A stretch of DNA of 64,000 nucleotides, taken from the NCBI GenBank assembly GCA_016712505.1, contig JADJQY010000002.1, positions 558,001 through 622,000 on the forward strand, in the 5' to 3' direction. The notes below the pieces were generated by a model that saw only the letters and a list, made by a program, of their open reading frames with translations, ran no database searches and was not told the DNA's origin. The DNA is from Candidatus Eiseniibacteriota bacterium (lineage in GTDB: Bacteria > Eisenbacteria > RBG-16-71-46 > CAIMUX01). Shown piece by piece: positions 1-7,536 of this stretch (the stretch's first letter is position 1; each line of letters begins with the position of its first letter). The translations under genes and the position numbers were made by a program.

Positions 1-1015
1 GGATCTGCTGGATCGGGGTGATCCCGGAGCGGAAGTTCCGCGTCTGATTCGGGTTCCCGGTCAGCCCGCCTTCGGACTGCACGTTGTTGACGATCACCTG
101 GTCCGGCGCCCCGTTGGGCAACGGCTCGGTGGTCAGGGTCACCATCTTGTGATTCGCATCGTCCCGCTGGGCGGAGAGAACCAGGAAGCCCGAGGCCAGT
201 TCGTAGTTGTTCGCGTCCTCGGAGGAAGCTTCCTGCACGCCGACCCCGAACTGCACCCGGACCTTGTTCGTCGCGGTCGCGTAGGCTCCCTTGAGCGTCG
301 GCTTGCACGGTGCCCCGAGGTCGTTCTCGCAGTCGCGCGGGGCGAGCTTGTACTTGCCGAAGCTGTAGGTCAGCACTCCCTGGGCGAACGAGAACTGCGT
401 TCCGGCGGTCGGGATGTCGTACTCGAAGTCGTCCCCCGGCTTGGCGGAGTAGTTGTCGACCAGGAGCGAGTCGCCGGTGCCGATGGTCGCCGTGGTCGAA
501 AGGTACCACTCGTTGAAGGCATCGGCCTGCCGGGAGAAGAGGGACGGATCGGCGACGTCCACCCGCACCAGGACCCCTTCATAGGCCTCGGCCAGCGCGC
601 CGGTGTCGTTGATATCCGAGATCCGGAGATTGACCGGGGTGGGGATGGTTGCGCTGCCGATCACTTCGGTCGAGCCGCCGCCCACCGTCATGTTCAGCTC
701 GGTGAAGTCGAAGAACTCTTCGATCGTTCCGGAAACGTTGACCAGATCTCCCTTGTGCACCGTGTGGTTGGTGTTGGTGAAGACCCAGACGCCGCTCCAT
801 TGCCTCTGATAGGTCGGATCGGGCGTCGGCTCCTGGATGAAGTAGCCGAACTTGCCCACGCCGGTCACAACGACGTTGTCGCACTGCACGAACGATCCCG
901 GCGTGACCACCCCAAGCTGGATGTCGAAGATCGAGGTGTCGGCCGCGGCCGGGCGCGCGCTCATTCCGCTCGCCGCGCAGATTCCCAGCAGGAGCGCGGT
1001 AAGGCGCAGTTTCAT
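1..1015 (-). CDS. Secreted OB-fold / Ig-like domain protein, partial (C-terminus outside window)
   Basis: The gene runs off the left edge; 338 codons are visible. The ATG at 1015 has a GAGGAGGG Shine-Dalgarno 11 nt upstream. Residues 1-25 form a signal peptide (hydrophobic TALLLGI core, then ARPAAAD). Residues about 30-150 contain GKFGYFIQEP, GVWVFTN and DLVNVSGTI, the pattern of the OB-fold module found in extracellular endonucleases such as ExeM/YhcR-type proteins. From about residue 230 an Ig-like stretch (GAYATATNKVRVQFG) resembles SbsA-type Ig domains. No nuclease catalytic domain is visible in the part present, but it could lie beyond the edge. It has its own promoter, so it is probably not simply the last gene of the operon upstream. 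Export is well supported; function is open. Confidence 0.7.
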   Translation of the reverse strand, partial: MKLRLTALLLGICAASGMSARPAAADTSIFDIQLGVVTPGSFVQCDNVVVTGVGKFGYFIQEPTPDPTYQRQWSGVWVFTNTNHTVHKGDLVNVSGTIEEFFDFTELNMTVGGGSTEVIGSATIPTPVNLRISDINDTGALAEAYEGVLVRVDVADPSLFSRQADAFNEWYLSTTATIGTGDSLLVDNYSAKPGDDFEYDIPTAGTQFSFAQGVLTYSFGKYKLAPRDCENDLGAPCKPTLKGAYATATNKVRVQFGVGVQEASSEDANNYELASGFLVLSAQRDDANHKMVTLTTEPLPNGAPDQVIVNNVQSEGGLTGNPNQTRNFRSGITPIQQI

Positions 1016-1149
1016 GATGTGGTTATCCCTCCTCGGTGGATAGTGAGTCGGTCGACCCGGACCGTACTTCCAGAGCGCGGGTCGGCTGCCCGGAACCGGT
1101 CTGTCCCCCTGCGGGACGCAACCGGGCAAAGCTCCCTGAAGGCGGCGAA

Positions 1150-1179
1150 AGTATAAGAACTTCCAGTGGTTCCGGTCAA
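1150..1179 (-). promoter_or_regulatory. Sigma-70-type promoter of the OB-fold gene
   Basis: On the minus strand, TTGACC (1179-1174), an 18-nt spacer and TATACT (1155-1150). The start site would be near 1143, leaving a leader of about 128 nt before the ATG at 1015. Good -35 and -10 matches. Confidence 0.65.
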
Positions 1180-1288
1180 TGCGGGGGTGGTTAGGAGTGG
1201 ATGAGGAGGAGCCGGAGCGCGCCGACGCCCCGGCCGCCTGCCGCTCCAGCCGCTAACCCGTTGCGGCACCGATTCCCGGTCTCAGGGC

Positions 1289-2755
1289 TCAGTCCAGAAA
1301 GATGCGCCTCATGAGCGCCGCCCCGTAGCGGTTCGAGATCCCCGGAGGTCGGTTCGCGATGCTGATCGGCATCGACAGGACGGCCGCGCGACTCGCGCCA
1401 TTGCGCCGCATCATGCCGATCCAGGCTTCCTTGTCGGCCGGATCCGGCTCCGCTCCGGCCAGCGTCGGGAGATTCCGGCGGAGCTTGAACAGCCCTTCCC
1501 CCTCGAGTCCCGGAATCAGGAAGTCGGTGGCGACCATGGTCACGCCGGTTCCCAAGGTGTCGGGCGTGGAGACGAAGCCGATGTCGATTCCCGCCCCGCG
1601 GGCGAGGGGGATGTCGTTTTGACCGCGCAGACGGAAGAAGTCGTCGATCCCAAAGTAGGTCTCGGCGAATCGCACCGAGAGTCCGGCCGTGTCTCCGACC
1701 GCATTCGTGGCGGCGATCAGCACCCGGCCTCCGTCGTCGAGGTACTCGCTCAGTCCCCTCTCGGCGGTCTGGAGGTTGCGGAGCATCGAGGCGTCGTTGC
1801 CGACGTTCTGGAACCCGGAGTACCAGATGACCCCCTTGAACAGGCCGAAGAGGGGCTCGATCTCCTTGTCGCTGCGGAAGTCGCCGCGGGTCTCGACATC
1901 GTAGACGAAGTAGTTTCCGGCACCGATCGAGTCGAGAACCGCGCGGAAGAAGCCGTCCTCCCGCGAGAAGGCCGGCACGTTGCTGCTCACGTTGTCGATC
2001 AGCAGATAGTCGCCGCTGGCCTCCTCCACCGTCCAGCGGTGGGAGATCACGTTGCTCGCGGCGAGCGCTTCATCATAGGCCTGGACCTTGAGGATCCGTT
2101 CACCCAGTCGCCCCTCGAAATCGGCCGGCGTGAGGGCGATCAGGCTGTCGGTTCCGAGCGGGGCGGAGGTGGAGTCCTCTCCGTCGAGCCAGTAGCGGTA
2201 GTACTGGACCGTCTCTCGACCGTCCAGGTCACGCGGCGTCCAGGCGAAGGTGACCGCGGGCAGGCTGGACTTGGGGAGTGCCACGGTGTGGCTCCAGTCG
2301 AGGTCAGGGAGCCAGTTCTTGAGCTTGAATCGCTGCCGCTGTCCCACCGGATCGACCGCCCCGTCGTCGTCCACCGCGTAGACTTCGAAGGAACGCTCGG
2401 CGAAGAGGCCGTTGGTCGGCACCACGAAGGTGTCCGTGGTTGCTTCGGTGTAGACAAAGCTAGGATCGGCCGGCCAGGCGGTCGCGTCCTCCGGCGGGGT
2501 CCAGTCGCCATCCCACTTCACCAGGTATCCGGTGACGCGCCCGTCGGTGTCGCTGCCCCACCAGTACATCACCTGGCGATAGTCCAGCGTGTCGAGATCG
2601 GTGCCCTGGATCGAGAGGAAGGTGACCGGCGCCCGATTCTCGGGCATCGGTCCTTCCGAGTCGCCGCAGGCCTGGAGCAGAAGCAGGCCGAGGCCGGCGA
2701 CCAGCGCGCAGGCGCGGAGGTTCCGTAAACCGGGACGAAGTTCGCAATCGCTCAT
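1289..2755 (-). CDS. Lipoprotein with fibronectin-III-like N-terminus and alpha/beta C-terminal domain
   Basis: 488 aa from the ATG at 2755, which follows a purine-rich GAAGAGAG. The signal ends in a lipobox (LLLLQAC, Cys30), so the protein should be membrane-anchored. Residues about 40-245 look like two Fn3/Ig modules (VTGYLVKWDGDW; YYRYWLDGED). The rest (LIDNVSS, GVIWYSG, LSEYLDDGGRVLIAAT) resembles the class-I glutamine-amidotransferase-like fold seen in secreted proteins of FCB bacteria, without a recognisable catalytic Cys/His pair. An alternative ATG at 2806 overlaps the previous gene's stop as ATGA and would lengthen the signal region; I prefer 2755 because the signal peptide is then of normal length. 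Last gene of the surface operon. Function unknown. Confidence 0.7.
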   Translation of the reverse strand: MSDCELRPGLRNLRACALVAGLGLLLLQACGDSEGPMPENRAPVTFLSIQGTDLDTLDYRQVMYWWGSDTDGRVTGYLVKWDGDWTPPEDATAWPADPSFVYTEATTDTFVVPTNGLFAERSFEVYAVDDDGAVDPVGQRQRFKLKNWLPDLDWSHTVALPKSSLPAVTFAWTPRDLDGRETVQYYRYWLDGEDSTSAPLGTDSLIALTPADFEGRLGERILKVQAYDEALAASNVISHRWTVEEASGDYLLIDNVSSNVPAFSREDGFFRAVLDSIGAGNYFVYDVETRGDFRSDKEIEPLFGLFKGVIWYSGFQNVGNDASMLRNLQTAERGLSEYLDDGGRVLIAATNAVGDTAGLSVRFAETYFGIDDFFRLRGQNDIPLARGAGIDIGFVSTPDTLGTGVTMVATDFLIPGLEGEGLFKLRRNLPTLAGAEPDPADKEAWIGMMRRNGASRAAVLSMPISIANRPPGISNRYGAALMRRIFLD

Positions 2756-2802
2756 CTGCCGACTCTCTTCCCCTCTGGTCGGGGCACCGTTCACATCGAA
2801 GC

Positions 2803-5475
2803 TCATTTCAGGATGAGGAACTTGCCATGCTGGGTCTTGCCCGTGGCGGCGTCCTCGACCGCGAAGAGATAGAGGCCGCTCGCCACTCCCTGATCGCTGC
2901 GTGTGACCAGGTCCCAGGCAGCCATGCCGCCGGAAAGGGTCGGAACGTCCCCCTCCGGATTGCGCACGTCGGTGGGGTCGTAGATCCCTCGGATCTCGGT
3001 CGCCCGGTAGGTCGACTGATCGAACGGGATGGTATCGACCAGGTCTCCGGCCAGGGTGTAGATCCGGATGGTGCAGCGCGGCGGAAGGTTGACGAACCAT
3101 AGATAGCGATCGCGGCGGAGCGATCCGTCCCAGGCGGCATCTCCTCGGTACGGGTTGGGGAAGACCTTGACCGTCGACTCACCCCCCTGGCCCGCAGCCG
3201 GGGTTCCCGGAATGACGAAGGTCCGGTTCTGGGCCAGACCGCTTTCGAGCGACTCGATCTCTTGCGTGCCGGTATCGAACGCCGTGACCGAAACCCAGTA
3301 CTTGAACCCGTCCTTCAGGCCACCGATGTCGTAGCGGTAGCGGAAAGACTCCCCGTCGATCGTGACCGGATCAACCAGCGCCTCGAGTCCAGTGTTGTAG
3401 AAGACCGAATCGACCAGGTCGACCTCGCGCACCCGGCGGAACTCACTTTCCAGCCGGTCTTCGCTGATATAGACCCGGTACCCCTCGAAGTCCATCAGAC
3501 GGCTCTTCGGGTCGATGAAGCGCTCCGGGTCGTCCTTCCAGCGGAGCGTCACCTTTCCGTGTCCGGGGATGACCTTGAGATCGGGGGACGGGGGAGGGAC
3601 CGGAATGTTGAAGTTGAGGTCGAACGCGGTCTGCGCCCAGCCCGCGTTGAAGGCGAGGTCCTGTTCGGCGGTGCGACCGGTTCGCCGGTCCGGGTCGCCC
3701 CCGACGAAGGCCCAGGAGACGGTCAGGGTGTCGCCCGCTTCCAGGATCGGGATCGGGCCGACCGAGAGCATCTGCACCGGATCGTTGTTCGGCGCCTCCA
3801 GCGCGCCGGTGGCATCGATCGAACCGTTGGCCATCATGGCGTAGCGCTGGGCGTCGTTGACCGGACCTTCTTCGGTGTTCCAGTTCCACCAGTTGAACGA
3901 CACCTGCTGTTTCGAGACCGGCACCGGACGGGTCCCGAGCAGGACCAGACCGGCCCAGCTGGGGGCTTGGCCGCTGTCCAGGTTGTAGTGGTGCTCCGAG
4001 ACCATGCGCAGGGAGTCGACGTAGGCGATGTCCTTCTGCCGGAACCAGCCGCGAAACGGATCGGTCAGCGCCGGGTCTTTGTAGCCGGTCGCCAGCTCGG
4101 TGTAGAAACCGAGGTAGACGTTGAACAGCGCGTCGGTCGGGTGGGTGTTCACGATGTTCATGTTGGCGATCACGATGGCGTCGAACGGCTCGAAGGAGAA
4201 GAGAAGCGTCTCCAGGTTCACCTTCACGTTGAGCGGCAGGTGGTCCTCGTCGCCGATCGTCCGCGGCTGGGCATCGCTGTAGCTGGTGCGAAAATCCTGC
4301 TCGCTTCGCGCCTCACGCGAGAAGTAGCGGCTGTTGGGAAGGATCGACAGCTCGGTGATCCCACGCTCCGCCGGGAGGAACTCACTGTCGAGGGCGCGGC
4401 TGCCGATCGAGCCATCCTTGGTCGCGGTCGAGACCAGGGTGTCCCCTTCGGCGGTCAGCGCCCCGATCCAGACTCCGCCCCGGACCATGTGATCGATGTT
4501 GCTGCCCAGTGGATACTCGAACGACGGCTGGCGATTGGCGAAGTTGTTCCCGAAGAAGCCATCGTTGAACAGGGTCAGTCCGACGTTGTTTCCGGTCGTG
4601 ATCTTGAACGTGATGGCGAGGGAGTCGCCGGCCGGGTCGGCGCTCGACGGCGCGCGGAGCCCGAAGTCCGCCGATCGATCTTCCTCGGATCCGAGGTCCG
4701 GCACGAGACCTGAATCGCCCGGGAGCCGATGATCGCCCGCTCCCCGCGCGCCGCGTTCCGCCGCCTGGCAGTTCGACCACGCGAGGTGGGAGACGAGCAA
4801 GAGCAGCGAGAACGCCACGTAGAAGCTATAGCCTCCTTCGCGGCGGGACGTACGGGACCAGTCGCCCCACGCAAGGATCGCGCCGCTGCCGTCGACCTCG
4901 CCCTGGGCATGCGTCCCGCGCCGGTGGGACGATTCGTCCGTCCGGCTCGCATCGGGGGCGTGCTCATGCTCGCCGCCCGGCTGCGCGTCGCGCGTCCCCC
5001 GCCACGACCCGAGGGAACGCCGGACCCAGCCGATCAATGAGCGGCGGCCGGAGTCGGGCTCCGGTGCTGTGGAGCCACCCGGATCAGCACTCGCGACCGT
5101 GCCCTGGACGCGGCCGGCGATGGGATGAAACCGCCGGGTCTCGAGCGGCAGCACCTCGATCCGCGAGCCGCGGCCCACACTCTCCAGCGCGCGGACCAGC
5201 ACCTCCAGATGCTCGGCCCGGTGCACCGCGCCGACCGCGGTCACGATCGACGGCTCGACGTGGCCCGGGGCGCGACCTGCGGTGCCCCGCGACGGGGCGA
5301 GGCGATGCTCCGGCGCGCGGTGGGCTCCGCCCGGGTGATCGATCTCGGGCGAGAGCAACACCTCCAGCCTGGGCCTCGGCCTTGGCTGGGGGTGCAGTTC
5401 GACGACCGGTTCGAGCGTTTCCACCGGCGGTGTCGCGCCCAGTGTCAGCTCGTTCGTGATGGCCAGCGTTTTCAT
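2803..5475 (-). CDS. Surface protein with C-terminal FlgD/T9SS-like sorting domain and unusual N-terminal extension
   Basis: 890 aa from the ATG at 5475, 35 bp after the NHL lipoprotein gene. The C-terminus (VKVFPNPYRGD, then YTLAGDLVDTI, then ASGLYLFAVED and GKFLILK) is a classic FlgD Ig-like/type-IX-style sorting domain. A Fn3-like module precedes it (LRWKDDPERF to YWVSVTAFD). Residues 1-215 are Arg/Pro/His-rich with no family I recognise; residues 216-234 form a hydrophobic segment (FSLLLLVSHLAWS). A GTG at 4818 sits 13 nt after a perfect AAGGAGG (4838-4832) and would start the protein just before that segment, but the resulting signal has no basic n-region. Codon third positions stay GC-rich through the N-terminal region, so I keep the long form. 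Secreted or surface-anchored; ligand unknown. Confidence 0.65.
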   Translation of the reverse strand: MKTLAITNELTLGATPPVETLEPVVELHPQPRPRPRLEVLLSPEIDHPGGAHRAPEHRLAPSRGTAGRAPGHVEPSIVTAVGAVHRAEHLEVLVRALESVGRGSRIEVLPLETRRFHPIAGRVQGTVASADPGGSTAPEPDSGRRSLIGWVRRSLGSWRGTRDAQPGGEHEHAPDASRTDESSHRRGTHAQGEVDGSGAILAWGDWSRTSRREGGYSFYVAFSLLLLVSHLAWSNCQAAERGARGAGDHRLPGDSGLVPDLGSEEDRSADFGLRAPSSADPAGDSLAITFKITTGNNVGLTLFNDGFFGNNFANRQPSFEYPLGSNIDHMVRGGVWIGALTAEGDTLVSTATKDGSIGSRALDSEFLPAERGITELSILPNSRYFSREARSEQDFRTSYSDAQPRTIGDEDHLPLNVKVNLETLLFSFEPFDAIVIANMNIVNTHPTDALFNVYLGFYTELATGYKDPALTDPFRGWFRQKDIAYVDSLRMVSEHHYNLDSGQAPSWAGLVLLGTRPVPVSKQQVSFNWWNWNTEEGPVNDAQRYAMMANGSIDATGALEAPNNDPVQMLSVGPIPILEAGDTLTVSWAFVGGDPDRRTGRTAEQDLAFNAGWAQTAFDLNFNIPVPPPSPDLKVIPGHGKVTLRWKDDPERFIDPKSRLMDFEGYRVYISEDRLESEFRRVREVDLVDSVFYNTGLEALVDPVTIDGESFRYRYDIGGLKDGFKYWVSVTAFDTGTQEIESLESGLAQNRTFVIPGTPAAGQGGESTVKVFPNPYRGDAAWDGSLRRDRYLWFVNLPPRCTIRIYTLAGDLVDTIPFDQSTYRATEIRGIYDPTDVRNPEGDVPTLSGGMAAWDLVTRSDQGVASGLYLFAVEDAATGKTQHGKFLILK

Positions 5476-5510
5476 GCGCTTCCGAGACTCCTCTGCTCGC
5501 CGGACCCGGA

Positions 5511-6515
5511 TCAGAGCGTCGCCAGCCTGAAGGCGACGACGCGGTTGTTTTCGGGGTCGGCGATGAATACGAGCGAATCCTCCACCGCCAGGAAGCGGGG
5601 GTTGTCGATCGGGATCTCGAGCAACGTCGATTCCTTGGTAGGGGAATAGATCGAGTCGACGAACGAACCGGTGCGGAGGAACTTGAGCACCCGATCGCGT
5701 CCCGAGTCGGCGACGTAGATGAACTCTCCCAGGCGATCCGCGCTGACGTCGCGCGGAGCGGAGAGCGGCTTCTGGATTCCGAGCGGATCTCCCGGAGCGG
5801 CGACGTTGGTCGTGTCTCCGCGCAGCCGCTGGACCCAGTCCTTGCCGGTGTCGGCCACCAGCAGGTGCTCCCCGTTCCAGTGGAGACCGTTGGGGGAGAT
5901 CACGAATCCGGTTCCGGTGCCGCGATCGGAGATCAGGCGTGTGCGGTGCCCCTCCGCATCGTACTTCAAAATCGTGTCCCGCTCGGCGAAGCTGAGGTAG
6001 ACGTTCAAATCCTGGTCGGCCGCGATGGCGGTGAAGTTCCCGTCCCAGATCGTATCGCGGAAGGCGAAGCGCGGTGCCCCTCCGGTGAACAGGTACCGCT
6101 TCACCGTGGTGTCGCCCTCGTCGGCCACGATGATGTAGGTCGAGTCGCGCCGGGCGAGACAGAGTGCGGTGGGCCGGATCAGCCCCTCGAACTCACCCAC
6201 GAATTGCGGATGGATCGCCTGCTTCGCCCGCGTCAGGTAGGCCTGGACGCGCGACTCGCCCTCGATGACGTAGAGATAGCTTCCCTGGCTGACCAGGTCG
6301 GTCGGTGAGTCGATCTCCCACACCTTCTCCAGGTTGTAGGTGCCGGGAGTCGGAATTCGACCGGGATCGGGCTGCGGGGGCAGATCGAACTCCTGGCCGC
6401 ACGACCAGGCGAACAAGGCTCCGAGTAGCGCGCACCAGAGACGCGCCCCGTTCCGGCGGGAGATTCCAGCCGAACGCGCGGTCTCCGGAGATGCGTTTCC
6501 GTTTCGCCCTCTCAT
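5511..6515 (-). CDS. NHL-repeat beta-propeller lipoprotein
   Basis: 334 aa. The signal peptide ends in a lipobox (LFAWSC, Cys39). The mature protein is a chain of NHL/SMP-30-type blades, visible as repeated signatures such as IRPTALCLA, ISPNGLHWNGEHLLVAD, FIYVADSGRDRVLKF and NPRFLAVEDSLVFIAD, consistent with a 5-6-bladed propeller. Such lipoproteins usually bind ligands or act as scaffolds. The ATG overlaps the stop of the PorV-like gene (ATGA), so the two are translationally coupled, and the sorting-domain protein follows in the same operon. No catalytic residues can be assigned. Confidence 0.8.
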   Translation of the reverse strand: MRGRNGNASPETARSAGISRRNGARLWCALLGALFAWSCGQEFDLPPQPDPGRIPTPGTYNLEKVWEIDSPTDLVSQGSYLYVIEGESRVQAYLTRAKQAIHPQFVGEFEGLIRPTALCLARRDSTYIIVADEGDTTVKRYLFTGGAPRFAFRDTIWDGNFTAIAADQDLNVYLSFAERDTILKYDAEGHRTRLISDRGTGTGFVISPNGLHWNGEHLLVADTGKDWVQRLRGDTTNVAAPGDPLGIQKPLSAPRDVSADRLGEFIYVADSGRDRVLKFLRTGSFVDSIYSPTKESTLLEIPIDNPRFLAVEDSLVFIADPENNRVVAFRLATL

Positions 6516-7534
6516 AGTCCGAACCCCACGGTCCAGCGGTGGACGGTTTCCAGGTTGCCCCCTTCGGTCACGGCGTAGTCGATGGCGCCCAGCCGTCCCA
6601 GCAGATCGACCTTCACCCCAAGGCCGGCGGAGAAGCCCATCTCGTCCGAACTCCAGTCGTAGCCCGCGCGGAGCGCCATCCGCTCGCCGTAGTGGTACTC
6701 GAGCCCGGTGCGGATCGTCTCGGCGTTGTCCGCCTGGTGCATCACCTGGCCCGCAGTCGTGAGGCGTTGCATCCCTCGGGTCCAGGGATCGAGCGAGAAA
6801 CCGAGCTGGAACTGAGTTGGAGGGGAGAAGGCCGAGTACTCGATCTCGCTTCCGGTGACCCGGCTGGAGAACGAACCGTCGGGGCGCAGGTCGGGGCCGA
6901 AGTGATTCAGGGTAATTGCGAGCCGGGCGTTGCGGTTGGCCAGCGAGTAGACCGTCCCGGCGTCGAGCAGCACGCCGTTCATCACCGGGCCGTCGAGATT
7001 CGAGCCGAGATCCTCCCGGATGTACTTCACCGAGGCACCGATCGCCAGCCGGTCGGTGAAGTGCCGGGAAAAGCCGAGCGAGACCGCCAGATCCGAATAG
7101 GAAACGCTCCGGCCGGTTCCGAGCGGATGGAACTCGGTCGTTTCATCGAAGCTCGTCCCGAGAAAGATCAACCCCACTCCGATCCGGCTACCCAGGCTCG
7201 CCACGTCGCGCGAGGCCGAGATCGATCCGAGGTTCACCTCCGCCGGCCACTGCGCAAAGCTCATGGCGAGGCTCTCGGTATGTCCGTCGTCGATCAGGCC
7301 GGCCGGGTTGTAGAAGATGGCATTTGGTCCGGAAGCGAGCGCGTTGTAGGCGCCGCCCAGGGCCGCGGCCCGCGCATCCAGGCCGATCTTGAGGAAGGTG
7401 GCGCTCGAGGTGGCCACCCGCTGTCCGCCGAGGTCGGTCTGGGCCAGTGCCGGGGAGGCGGTCAACGCAGCCAGCAGGCCGAGCAACAGTCCGGCGCCGG
7501 GCAGTCGGCAATGGGTCTTGGCGAGATGGCGCAT
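6512..7534 (-). CDS. PorV/PorQ-family outer-membrane beta-barrel protein
   Basis: 340 aa with a clear signal peptide (cleavage after SPALA, about residue 31). The first mature segment contains FLKIGLDARAAALGGAYNALASG followed by NAIFYNPAGL, the hallmark start of the PorV/PorQ/UPF0164 barrel family (a FadL-like fold). The rest is alternating beta strands ending in WTVGFGL. PorV shuttles cargo in type IX secretion; PorV-like proteins also occur widely without it. The gene lies 2 nt after the TonB-dependent receptor gene and overlaps the NHL gene by 4 nt. The sorting-domain protein two genes downstream is a plausible partner (inference). Confidence 0.85.
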   Translation of the reverse strand: MRHLAKTHCRLPGAGLLLGLLAALTASPALAQTDLGGQRVATSSATFLKIGLDARAAALGGAYNALASGPNAIFYNPAGLIDDGHTESLAMSFAQWPAEVNLGSISASRDVASLGSRIGVGLIFLGTSFDETTEFHPLGTGRSVSYSDLAVSLGFSRHFTDRLAIGASVKYIREDLGSNLDGPVMNGVLLDAGTVYSLANRNARLAITLNHFGPDLRPDGSFSSRVTGSEIEYSAFSPPTQFQLGFSLDPWTRGMQRLTTAGQVMHQADNAETIRTGLEYHYGERMALRAGYDWSSDEMGFSAGLGVKVDLLGRLGAIDYAVTEGGNLETVHRWTVGFGL

Positions 7535-7536
7535 GA

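Noticed and set aside
149..1156. Long plus-strand open frame over the OB-fold gene
   Set aside because: Arg/Gly/Val-rich shadow of the minus-strand gene, which has a signal peptide, SD and recognisable domains.
1016..1288. Small minus-strand gene of 85 codons (1012-1269)
   Set aside because: It spans the OB-fold promoter and SD, and its composition is Arg/Pro-rich without a signal.
1619..2728. 369-codon plus-strand frame over the Fn3 lipoprotein
   Set aside because: Antisense shadow; no SD and no family resemblance. The same applies to the long antisense frames over 3262-4713, 6539-7660, 8443-9057, 22520-24175 and 32458-34305.
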